DNA from: Metridium senile
Taxonomy: Eukaryota; Cnidaria; Anthozoa; Actiniaria; Metridiidae
Assembly: GCA_949775045.1 (NCBI GenBank)
Contig: OX459097.1
Coordinates: forward strand, 2,329,598-2,393,597
DNA length: 64,000 nt
Direction: 5' to 3'
The notes below the pieces were generated by a model. It saw nothing but the letters and a program-made list of their open reading frames with translations. It did no database searches and was not told the DNA's origin. A program made the translations under genes and the position numbers. Of this stretch, positions 1 to 11,800 are shown piece by piece (position 1 is the stretch's first letter; the number at the start of each line of letters is the position of its first letter).

Positions 1-112
1 CCTCTATAGTACTGTAGTTTTTGTTGATCTGTTATAAAGTAAAAGACAATGCATTATTGCCTATGATATTCCATACTATATTTTTTATTTACCAAAGATA
101 TTGTTATCATAC

Positions 113-3100
113 CAAGATGAATGATATCAGTACAAACAGTGTCCAGGAAATACTGGTCGTGAGACACCACAAGTAAAGTTTTCTTCCAGTTCTGAAGGTA
201 ACTGCAAACAAAAGTGAAATCACAAAGTGATTACAACTGTTAAAGCCTTGTTGATTTCAAACTCTAAAAGGTACAGCTGTTCCATGTTCTTGCCAGCCAA
301 GCTACCTTTTAGCAACAAGGCAGAGTAAAAATGACCCTTACAGAGACATGTTACTTAACTGTTGTTTGAGCCAGAACCCTAAAAGGACCCTAAAAGGTAC
401 GCACAGGAAATATTTTTAACCCTAAAAGGTGCGCCGATCACCCCTACCACTTCCCCCAGGGAAATCTTACAATCAATACATGTCCAGTAAATAATGTCCA
501 GTAAATAATACAGACAAGAAGTATATAAACCAATTGAAAATAGTATGAAGTCAACATACTTAAACATTCTACATAAAATTTATTATAAATCTTACTTGTC
601 CAGCCAGATGACAGCATTTAAATCCAAATGGTTTGTAGGTTCATCAAGCATTAGTAGGGTAGGTTCAAGGAACAGAGCTCTGTCAAAGCAAAATGACATA
701 ACAGTTCATTTCTAAAGAATATAATAAATTATTTAATGTAGATGATCGAGGTATGATTGTACAGGTTGGCGTAGTCTTGAGAAAGATTGATAATGTACGT
801 TGATGTCTGACGTTTCAACAACCTGAGCAGAAGTCATCCTTAGAGTAAAGAAAACGAAAAGACAGTGATTGAATATAATATTATTAGTTCTATCAAGGCT
901 GAGAATAAACTGTGAATCATTTCACATTATTTTGCCACATTATTCACACTCTCCAGATAAATACAGTACCATGCTAACAGTACCCAGTACAGTACAGTAC
1001 CCAGAGAACGTTTTAACGATTGTTTTGATATCGGCATGAGAGTGACTCTGCTAGCAAGCAGGTAAAGATTAAGTACATTGAATTCTGTTGTACAGTACCT
1101 TGCTAATGAGACACGCATTCTCCATCCACCTGAGAAATGATTGACAGGTCTTGACTGCATCTCTGTTGTAAACCCTAGACCCTACCAGTTCAAAATAAAA
1201 CAAGTTATCAAAATCACTGTATAAAGAGTTTCAAAAGCACTTTAATTTTTATATGTATGATGGTATTATTAAGTTTCTGTAGCGAGTAGAAGTCTAATCT
1301 AACAGTAGAAGTGATCATCTCTGATACTTACAGCTAAGATTCTTCTTGCCCGTGATTCAGCAGAGGCAGCTCCAATGGCCTCTAGTTCAGCATAAACCTA
1401 TGTGTATTAAATCAAAAAACATAAATGCAAAATGTTTATAAAATTTAAAATTTGCTTGCCTAATAATCATGTTAAGTTCACCTCTTTCAACTTTTCAATG
1501 GCTCCTTCATCTCCTGTTTCTGATAAATTCACAAGACGTTTTTCCTAAAGGACAAAGAATATTAAAATTTATTTACTAATTCATGTCTAAATTAGTGGAC
1601 TGTAAGCTAGATAACTCTCTGTCTCTTATGTCTTCCTCTTTAAATCAATTTTGTATCACATCAATTTACAACATATCAAATTGTTTTCTCATTAATATCA
1701 TTGAGAGGGCCATACAAACAAGATCATTTGTAGCAACCAATTTGAATATCATAAACAAAACAAATCCATCGGGATTTTGATATCCAATAAGAGTTTGTGT
1801 AAGAATGTGCATCAATAAGAGCCAATCAGCATGTCTATTATAAAATATTATATCCTGCAAGTTCTGGGGGATCTCAGAACATGGGCAGCAGAGTATCATT
1901 TGCGTTTGTATTCGCTTGTAATCTCCGTGTATTTATTTTTTGACCCTTCACCTTTATATGTCTATATAGCTCCTATTTCAATCTCGTGATATTGGTCTAT
2001 CTAGTATTAAACTTCAGGGGCAGTTAAAGAAGTTACCGATTAGTAACCGAGTGGCATATGATCGCTTTTAATTCTAGATAGACCAATATCACGAGATTGA
2101 AATAGGAACTAGAAATATAAAGACGAAGGGTCAAGGGAATAACAAAGCAAGCAAATAAGCGACCGTTGGTAACATTACTATAAATACATGGAGAATTAAC
2201 GAGGACAATTTGACACGGGCTAATGGGCATATACTACATGAGAATGTATTTACCTCTTCCATCAAGCGAAGCCTCTTTTTGTCAGCTTTGAGTACAGCAT
2301 CAAATGCTGGCGTATCATCGGCTTTCACATCTTGAAATTACATGCAAAGAGAAAGCAGAAAATAATATTTTTTATTATTTTTGATCATCTTTTTTGTTTT
2401 TGTGTATGAAAAATGACATTACCAGTATCATAAATTACATCCTAAAAGAAAGAATCAATAGCATAGAGCAGGATAAAACTTTTACCTTGCTCACAGAGTA
2501 ATACATCTATGTTTGGAGGAATAGCAAGTTTTCTCTCAGCCATGTGGGTGAGTAAAGTAGTTTTGCCCATTCTACAATACAAAACATCAACTTTGTTAGA
2601 CATTTGATCATATCTACAGGTTGAATAATATCATCTGTCAAAGAAATATGTTTGAAAGAGAGCTTTAAAGATGATAGTGAATATCATTGTTTGTATGCTT
2701 GCAGCATATAAAGTGAGTAAATATATAAGTGAGTAAAGAAGTCTTGCCTATTCAACAATACAAAACATCAACTTTGTTAGACATTTGATCATATCTACAG
2801 GTTGAATAATATCATCTTTCAAAGAAATATGTTTGAAAGAGAGCTTTAAAGATGATTGTGAAATGTTTTTGTATGCATGCAGCACTGGGTTGAAATAATT
2901 AACAGCCAGTCAATGGATATTTAAAGTTAATTAAAAAAAAAAATTGGTTCTAGCCAGTCAAATTTTAGCCTCCTGCGCAGGTGCTCTATATGTTAGATTT
3001 TCTGCTGGAGACTTGTCAAACTTATGACTGGCCACACTGTTTGTCCAGTAGACCAATTTTTGATTGTATCTAGTTAACAGAGGTAACAAACATGGTATCT

Positions 3101-5175
3101 GAGCAAACTTTAGCATGGCAAGAAGGTTGCACTGGTATGTACAACCAGGAACCAGTTGTACAAAGCCTGGATAAGAGTTATCCATGTATAGAATTGGTAT
3201 AGGTTTTATCCATTGGACAGGGATTTATCTGGTGGATAGTGCTATTCAGGCATCGTACAACTGGCTCCAGAAAATTATTTCATGCCCTAGTATGAGTGTT
3301 GTAAAAAGGTCAGTGAGAGAGATGCATGGTTAATGACATTTCAACAACCTCAGGAAAATTATCAATTAGAGTCTAGTAAACTAAGCTACCAGCCATCTAG
3401 AAGAACTTACCCATTAGGACCAACTAAACCATAGCGTCGTCCATTTGTAATATTCAAACTTGCATTGACAAACAATTCTTTACCTCTGGCAGAAATACTA
3501 AACTTGTCAACCTACATAACAAGATGTGGACCTTGTAAAAACCACTACTGATATAACAAGATAGTACTTATGGACCTTGTAAGAACTAGTAAATGGTGAA
3601 TGACTGACAGACTTGTATGTACAAGGAATGAGATGAAATGGATGAACGAATGAACAATATTGAATGTAAAAAAGATATACATGTAACAAACAAATAAATA
3701 TTATGTGAATAAAGAAAACATTTCAACAAACAATCCAAAAATGACTGTTTAAAAAAGAAAGAATGTTATATATATTTGACTTTTTTACTTTCTTAAGTGC
3801 TTTGGGCTCCTGAAAAGCGCTATATAAGAACTAATATATCATGACTGTTTTTATAAAAAAATGAATAGTTTGTTGTTACCTTGATATCCAATGCATTCTC
3901 TAAGACGGCAGTCCTAGATGAAGATTCCTGTTGTGATACTGAAAACTGGGATGTTTCCAGCTCCTCCATCTCTGATTTAAATTTTTCCTACAAAAAGAGC
4001 AATCACATTTTTAAAAGATACAAAATAACTGAAAAGAGGAATATAAATAGATGGATTAATCAATGAATTATGAATGAATGGATAAATGAATGAATGGATG
4101 AATGAATAGATGGATGAGTGGATGAATGGAGGGATGAATGGATGAACGAATGAATGAATGAGTGAATTAATGGATTGATGAATTGATGAATTAATAAATG
4201 AATGAATAGATGAATGAATGAATGGAATACAGGTCCCCATTTAAACCAGCCATGCTGAATTGGGCAACCTGTTTAAATATTATTAAAAATAAAAAATAAA
4301 TGGATGAATGGATAGATGACTGAATGGATGGATAGATAAATAAATGGATGTATGGATGAATGCATAAATGGGAGAATAAATGAACAGATGGATATATGGA
4401 TGAATGAATGCAACGATGGATGGATAAATGAAAACATAAATGGATGAATGAATGAAAAAATCGATGGATTGATCAATGGATAGATGGATCAATGAATGGA
4501 TGCATTATAAATGGATAGATGGATCAATGCATAAATGGGTGAGTTAATGCACAAAAAAAACAAATGAATAAATGAATGAATGCATAAATGGATGAAATTT
4601 CCAACAACCTACCTGTTTTTTTAGCTTTTTCAATTCTTTCCTACTCAGTTTCTTCCCTTCATCAACTGAACATGTAATGAAATGAACAATTAGCAAAATG
4701 TACATCTTCTACCTCCCCTCCCCTCTCTACACATGAATGATACATGCTGATTACAAAATCAATAAACCACAGTAAGTTTTATATTGTAAGAAGCGCCTTT
4801 TGATTGCTGATAGCTTAGATGTAAGAGGAAACAAAAGACAAAATTGTTACATGTGATATCACGGATAGTATAAAATCATCTCATACGTGTTTCTGTTGGC
4901 TCTTCATCTTTTGTCTGATTGATCTCAGCTTCATGATCATAAAACGTATCGGCATTTTCTTCTTCTTCTTCTTCTTGTTTTTGTTCTTCGTCTTCTTTAG
5001 GTTTTGCTTTCTTCCCTGCTTTTCCTTTCTTGGACTTCCCTTTGTCGCCTTCTAGTTCTAAATCGGCCATTTTGTTTTCCATATCGTCCACGTTATCACT
5101 CTCCGCCGCTTCAACCGCAGCAGCTAACGACGCCATTTTACTCGCACCACCTTTCTTATCCTTCTTCTTTACCAT
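113..5175 (-). CDS. ABCF1: ABCF1 (ABC50)-like ATP-binding cassette protein, 3' part outside window
   Basis: Soluble twin-ABC ATPase without membrane segments; in vertebrates ABCF1 binds eIF2 and ribosomes and aids translation initiation. Eleven exons (minus strand): 4887-5175, 4613-4665, 3880-3987, 3411-3511, 2486-2571, 2254-2330, 1482-1544, 1332-1397, 1099-1181, 596-679, 113-201. All have GT-AG borders and the phases close, giving 366 codons before the last visible donor (GTATGATAAC). The first ABC cassette is visible: Walker A GPNGMGKTT (Lys ~187), signature FSGGWRMR (~297), Walker B LLMLDEP (~317-323) and H-loop VSHDQ (His ~351). Segments such as [25 protein letters not shown] and [13 protein letters not shown] follow vertebrate ABCF1 closely, not ABCF2 or ABCF3. 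The Lys/Glu-rich N-terminus is much shorter than in mammals. The start is the ATG at 5175, the first in the Lys-rich exon. The second cassette lies beyond base 1. Identification is firm. Confidence 0.93.
377..455. repeat. Fragment of dispersed ACCCTAAAAGG element
   Basis: Three close copies of the motif ACCCTAAAAGG, two followed by TACG or TGCG, lie in ABCF1 intron 10, with a degraded CACCCCTACC..CCCAGGG end. The same motif set occurs at 40.77-40.98 kb and in the complete element at 62.9-63.2 kb, so this is a decayed copy of that family. Confidence 0.6.
1941..2133. repeat. Foldback (MITE-like) element in ABCF1 intron 6
   Basis: The left arm (about 1941-2004, starting TGACCCTTCACCTTTATAT) is repeated as its reverse complement at about 2073-2133, with a 70-bp loop. 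The core TCTCGTGATATTGGTCTATC is exact in both arms. No ORF is seen. It is a small non-autonomous hairpin element of unknown family. Confidence 0.7.
2548..2866. repeat. Direct duplication copying the start of ABCF1 exon 5
   Basis: About 140 bp (2548-2690) is repeated at about 2729-2866, offset 181 bp, with few differences. The downstream copy (relative to the gene, the 2548 copy) holds the true 3' splice site and first ~25 bases of exon 5; in the other copy the acceptor reads TTGTTG instead of TTGTAG and the Walker A codons are degenerate. Confidence 0.8.
3782..3835 (+). repeat. Retroposon 3'-tail-like fragment
   Basis: The stretch ends in GCGCTATATAAGAACTAATA. The same GCGCTATAWAAGAAC tail occurs at the 3' end of the minus-strand LINE fragment near 46.66 kb, and a related TTTATATAGCGC occurs at 39.43 kb. 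It is probably the 3' end of a LINE or a SINE using its tail. Confidence 0.45.
4045..4600. repeat. Imperfect GAAT/GGAT tetranucleotide satellite in ABCF1 intron 2
   Basis: Degenerate ATGAATGGATGAATGAAT arrays are interrupted at 4225-4290 by about 65 bp of unique sequence. The long reading frames on the minus strand here are low-complexity artefacts. Confidence 0.9.
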
Positions 5176-5809
5176 CTTGTCTTTTAAAATGTTAGATTTA
5201 TACTAGATTTTAAATTATTGCAATTCAATTTGTGTCAGTAATACACGTTCGTCTTCCCGGCGATTTTCAGACTTACGCAGCACTAAGTGACCAGGCCTGT
5301 CTTCAGAACACAGGGAGCCCAAAGGAGCCTACGAATACTCAAGCTGCACGGATTTTTTTTCTTTTTCGTAAAATAAATGAAACGCTTATATCTTTTTATA
5401 AATCACTTGTTATAATAATTTTTTTCTACTATTTAAATAGTTTCTGTCGTCATAAGTATATATCTTTTAAGGTGTTAATACAGCACATCCGTGCTCTTAA
5501 TTTCCTCTCCTTTTAAATAATTATTCTTCTATATTTGTATAGTAATATACTAATAGTTCTTATGAATTTTATATATGCATAACATCAAAAATCTATATTC
5601 AAATTATAAACCTAAAAAAAATCCTTCTTGCCTTCCCCTCCCTCCACACTCACTATGGTGGTTTTCCGCGTGCCCCTGGGTCTAGCAAGGTGCGGTGCGA
5701 AATGCAAAACATGGCTGTACCGTGAAAGTGGTTTTACAAAGCTTGACTCTAATAACTTAATTGCTTTACAACCGCAAACCTTAGTCTAATTAACCCTTAA
5801 TGCAGTACA
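5176..5809. promoter_or_regulatory. Head-to-head intergenic region between ABCF1 and the death-domain gene
   Basis: These 634 bp separate the start codons of two divergent genes and must hold both 5' regions. The ABCF1 side has moderate GC content; the centre (5340-5640) is very AT-rich. No TATA box or known element is convincing. A shared promoter is inferred from geometry only. Confidence 0.5.
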
Positions 5810-8800
5810 ATGAATAGGGTTGAGCAGGCAATTTGCAGAATACGTAAAAAGCTACCACAAGATGAAGGGTTTGCGACGTTAGGAGTAGGATGTGTCGTGA
5901 GACACGACAGTCTAGCTGCAAGTCTTGGTTGGAAGTGTCCTAATCTTTTAGTAACTTCCGTACAAGTATTAACACCAGAACAGCTGGCTTCTGATAGCAG
6001 CATTGTAGCAGAGTTCATTGTCTTTGAGAAGAAAGGCTATGAAGTATTTGAACTCAAAGCGGCTGCAGAATTTTGTAAAACTGTAATTGGTCGTAGTTTG
6101 GTTGGAGCTGAAGGCAGCGACACCAACACAAATGAGCAGCTCACTGTTATATCGGTTGAACCGCTAGATAAGCGAGGGTTTCTCAAGAGAATGGTTAAAA
6201 AGAGTAGTCTACAGACATCAAGGCCGATTGACTGCTTTGACTTCCAAAACTACGAGAGGGATATTGAGGATGGGATTTTCTGCAATGTGATCCGAGCGTT
6301 TGGGTCATTTGGCCAAGAATTCGAATCACGAACATACAAGTTTAAGTTCAATGAGATCAGAAAGGTTTATTTGCTGGAAGATTTTTTACAACGTGACGTG
6401 CAACTAGACGAGCAATCATTTCCTAGTGATCAAACACTAGCTGGAGGAATCGTGTTTTCAAAACAAGGTTTATACTTGGGCTGCCTTGGCTGTCGTAGCG
6501 CGGGCCACATCTTGCCCTCGTTCATCCCAGACACGATTCGACTTGAACTTGAAGGTAACATAACTACTAAATTATGTCTTCTTTTATAAGTTTACTCTCG
6601 GCTTAAACAGGCTAATTCTCCTGACAAATGTTCCTGGCTTTAGCCATGTCTATTTTCATCACGAATATGGCACACTTGAAGATTTTATCGGTAATTATTT
6701 ATAGGGGTCGAAGTTCTCTATACTCACAACGAAACCCTCACATAATGTACATCGATAGCATTCCCTTTTCACCTCTTTACTTTACTTTCTCTAATTGCAC
6801 ACATTCAGTGTCTATTATCTTTTGTTGTTTTGTCACTTTAAAGATTAATTGTAGTCGTGAGTGATTTTAATTACAAGATGAAAGCCTTTGATTTAGAATA
6901 ATAGACATGGCGATTTACAAATCGCCATCTTAATTTGCACGACAAATTACAAACCAACATTTATCAACAAATCTAGCTTCAAAATCCTTATCGTCTTTGC
7001 GTTATGAAATTGAAAGAGTTATTTAGTGAAACACCTTGAAAACGGAAGCATGATTAATGCTAGATTTAATCGATTATAAGATCCAGTTCTTGATATTTGT
7101 GGTACTGTACCACGCAGTTTCAAGCTGTTTTAGTTATTCATTGATACTGTGGGAGACCGGTGTGCAAGCAAATTTTATGTGATCGAATTGTAAACAATAA
7201 TTATTAAACATGAACACCAACCCCAAACTTGTCAATACTAAGCACTGAACCATGACTAGCTTTATCATTTATTTCATCTATGCAGTCAATAATTCGAAAA
7301 GCCTTTAATTGAAACACTATTCTTCCTTCCTTCAACCATATCTACTTGGAAATATCTGCATTTTTGCATGTAATTAAGTTCTACCGAAGTACGTATTTAA
7401 TGAAAACAATTTTATGTACAAAAAAGGTATTATTATTGTTAGATAAGAATCAATAAATGGGTTAATGAATTTTAGATATTTCGCTTATGATGTAATGTTT
7501 AAATTTAATTTTTTCAAATGATTTTTTGATTTAAATAATTTATATTTCAGAATTAACTAACAAACTCAACTGTTGTTTCTTGCATAATATATAATTACTT
7601 AAGAATTGTTTAATTGTATACAACTATTAGTATTTTAATTATTTATGCATTTTTATTAAATAATTATAATAAAATTATGCAGAACAAAAGAATGTTTTTC
7701 ATAAAAATATTGCTCAAGCAATATGCAATAATAGAGTCGATGGTGTGCTTTAAATTTAACCTTATTTAAAAGTGTATTGATAATGATGATGGTAGTGATA
7801 ATAATAATAATGGTAATAACAACTATCTTCACTGATGGCCATAAGTAGTGATGATGATAATGCTGATGATAATAATTTATGATGAAAAGATGATGATGAC
7901 AATGATAATGATGTTGATGATGATAATAATTAATGATGAATAGATGATGACAATGATGATGATAATGTTTATGGTGATAATGTTAATAATGATGATGATA
8001 ATAATAATTTATGATGAAAAGATGACGATGACAATGATAATGATGTTGATGATGATAATAATTAATGATGAATAGATGATGATGATGACAATGATGGCGA
8101 TAATAATGATAATGATAGTGACTATGAAAACTGTCTAAATCAAGCACCAATTTATCAGCTTATCTTTGATATATTCATATCTCAACAGCTGAATCAACTG
8201 AGGAAAAACCAGAGACAGAAGAAAAAACAGGGAATGAAGCAGAAAGTATAGACACAGCATCTAAACATCTGCCAATAGATGAGAATGAAAACAGAGACAT
8301 ACACGAAACAGACTTAGAACTAGCTGCCAACAACATGGATGATCAACCATGCAACAACGATGACGGTGAACACACATTAGACAATCAACAGGACAGTTCT
8401 GATAATGTTGATATTGTAAGTCAAGAAAGAGAAGAAACTCACAATGAAAACAGTGAAGAATCATCTGCACAGGAAAAACCTGTTGATAATGAAAGTGTAG
8501 TAAGCAATGACAAAGATCAAAGGAATGGTGCTGATTTAGAGTTTGTTATATCTGTAGAAAATACTCACTCTGATTCTGAAGAAACAACTGCTAATAATAT
8601 TGAATCTGAAGAACATGTAAGTGATAATAAAGAGGAGGATATTATAGAGCAAAATGAACAAATAGGACAAAAACCTTCAGAAACAGAGGAGGAAGAGGTT
8701 GAAAATACAATGACTGAGATTACTCTAGACGATGTAGAACATGATAATCAAGAACAATCAGATATGGCTAATGATGTGTCCCATGTTAACACTGAAGGTG

Positions 8801-11800
8801 ACCACAGTGTTGCTTCTGATGTTAACAATGATATAATTGAGAATAATGTGTATACAGAACCTAGTGATGTTACCATGGAAACTGAGGTAGAAACAGAAAG
8901 AAGTAAAGAAGAGGTTACTGCAATGGAGTCTAATCCTCCTGCAGAAAGTAATGAGTCAGAGTTTAAAGAACCTGAGAAAAACGAAGATGAGACAGAAACA
9001 AGTGTAGAAGAAATGTCAGATAACATACTAAGTGATGATATTGAGACAACCAATGCAGAGAATATTGAAGTTGAAGATGTTAATGTTGGTGAGAAGAATA
9101 CTGTTGAAGATTCTAATGCACCGCAAGAAAGTACAGTAGAAGATAATCATGATGACGGCATTCCTAGTGATAACCCTATTCCCAGTGTCAACGGCATTCT
9201 TAGTGGTGATAGTTCTCCTCATGATGATAGTGTTCCCCATGATGAAAGTGTTTCCCATGATGAAAGTGTTCCCTGTGCTGACGACATTGCTAGTTTCAAC
9301 GGCATTCCTAGTGATGACGGCATTCCTCCTGATGATGGTATTTCTCATAATGATAATGTTCCCTGTGCTGATGACATTCCTAGTGTCGACAGTATTCCCC
9401 ATGATGGCATTTCCCATGATGACAACGTTCCCAATGATGACGACAACATTGTACCTGATGCAATTAAAGAAGATGAAGTTGAACAATCTACACCTGAACA
9501 GACTACTAATGTAGAAGAAAGTACTAATGTAGAAGAAAGTACTAATGTTGAAGAAACTACTAATGTTGAAGAAAGTACTAATGTCGAAGAAACTACTAAT
9601 GCAGAAGAAACAACTAATGTAGAAGAAAATACTAATGTAGAAGAAAATACTAATGTGGAAGGACCCACTAATGTAGAAGCAACTACTAATGTAGAAGAAA
9701 CTAATAATGTAGAAGAAACAACTGTCACAGAGGAAGAACCAGGGGATGTCAGCCATGAGGACACACAATCTGAAGGTAACTGATTTTGACAAACTCAAAT
9801 AATATTTTTTTTACTAAAAAATCAAGGTAAAATAATTAATTTTATATAATTATAATATAATTTTATATATCTATTTATTTTGATTTTAGTAATTTATTTT
9901 CGTACTGTACATGTAATTTAAGTGAATAACGTTTTTAAAGATTGCATAATTTTTGTAAATATTTGATGACAGTTTCATAGCTGTAATATAAACCTCTAAT
10001 TAGTTTAGTTTTAATTTTATTAATTCTCAAAAAAAAAACCTTGAGTTGTTACAACATATTTGATAATATTTACATTGCATTTTAGTGATTCATTTGTAAC
10101 CTTTTTAAATTATAAAGATTGCATGATTTTTGTCTGTGTTATGATAGTGTTATAGACCTCTAATTACTTTACATAATGCTCCATGTGGTTCTCTTTTCAA
10201 TAGTTGAACATTGAAATAACTTTGTATGTGGTTAACCATATGGGAAGATAACAATATAACAAGTTAGGACAATATTAAATTTATGCTTTTTTATTTTTAT
10301 TCTTTATTAAATTTATACCATTCAGAAGTACACAGAATTTCTATTTTAATGTTTTTATGTATTTCTATTTTTTGCTTCATTGAGTGATTGCCTAAACTAT
10401 TTAACATTACTAATCTTATTCTTAGTGACATATTTACGGTATCCAAAATTATCAATGTATCTTTAAACTATGTTTTATCTGTATGCAATTATGTGACATT
10501 ATTCTGCTTCAATTTACATGTCGTCAATCGATTAATGTAGTTACTATAAATAAGTAGTAACACTCATTCCACCTCTTTTGAAGAATGTATATAAGTGTTT
10601 AATCTTCAGGGTTTTTTTTAGGAAATCAATACAAATTATCATTTTTGTTACACTGACTTTATTGATTTCAAAATTATTGTAATTGAAATATTTCATTATT
10701 ATAGTTCTTATTCTTTAACTCTAGTAAATGTAATTGAATTCACTTTGAGACTGAGCTATATATGTCTATAATGTTTTCATGGCATACCTGACAAAGATGA
10801 CAATAGTCTAAGAACATAAGGAGCTTGTGGGTTTAGTAAATGAGATTAAGATTATAGATAGGAGAAGTGTTGGTAGCCCTTGATCATGCGATGATCGATC
10901 TATGGTTTTGACCTTTTTGAGTTATATTAACTATATAACATATAATTATTATACATTTGCCACATATATTTACAATATTTACCCAGGTATATATAATACA
11001 TGAGAATAGTTTATTACATATAAGTATAAAAATAGTAAATCTAACATCAATTGAAAACATTATATTTGTTTTTACCAATCGGGATCATGCATATGTGAAA
11101 ATAATTGCTGCTTTGACCTCTGTGATTTACATTAGCTTATGTGACATAATTATATTATATTGTCACAAACAAATCTACTGCTCAGGACATCATTACATTG
11201 TACAATCATGCAAGTACAAACAATGGTAAAGTTAGGGTCAAAACAATGGATGAATTAATTGTGACAATGCAATGCTCTATTGCTTTGACCCCTGTGATTT
11301 ATATAAGTTATATACCATAAATTATCACATACAAGACTTATTACAGCTATATTTCAAGATGTACTTAATCTCCATTACAAATAATTTTAAACTCAACATG
11401 TTTTCGTTGCATTAACATATCATTATTATCATGCACTAATTCTTTTGGTTTTAGTTTAGTGTGATTTGTAAATAAAGATACAAGATCTATAGCGATCTCA
11501 AGAAGTTCAATTTCCACATAAAATAAAGCTTTATCTATACACAGAGCACTATACCTCTACTTATAATATGAAGTAAATAAGGGCAAATGTGATATTTAAA
11601 GATAGAATACCTAAAGTATAATATTATACATGCATGTACATTATAATTAATTACAAATCTAGAGAAAATAAAAGTGTTCAATATAAATAATTACAATTAC
11701 AATAATGAACCTATGTTTACAGTAATTTTCATTAACATGGCATGTTACACTAACAGATTTGATGATAGCATTACTAGCTGGTCACAGTAAGCATTTAAAA

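Noticed and set aside
2420..2450. Possible micro-exon in ABCF1 intron 5 (AG, 19 bp, GTAATG)
   Set aside because: Inclusion would cause an immediate in-frame stop, and exon 5 joins exon 6 perfectly without it.
9028..9798. 256-codon frame opposite the acidic exon, rich in Ile/Phe/Ser
   Set aside because: Antisense shadow of the TNVEE and DDGIP coding repeats; no independent start context, splice logic or homology.
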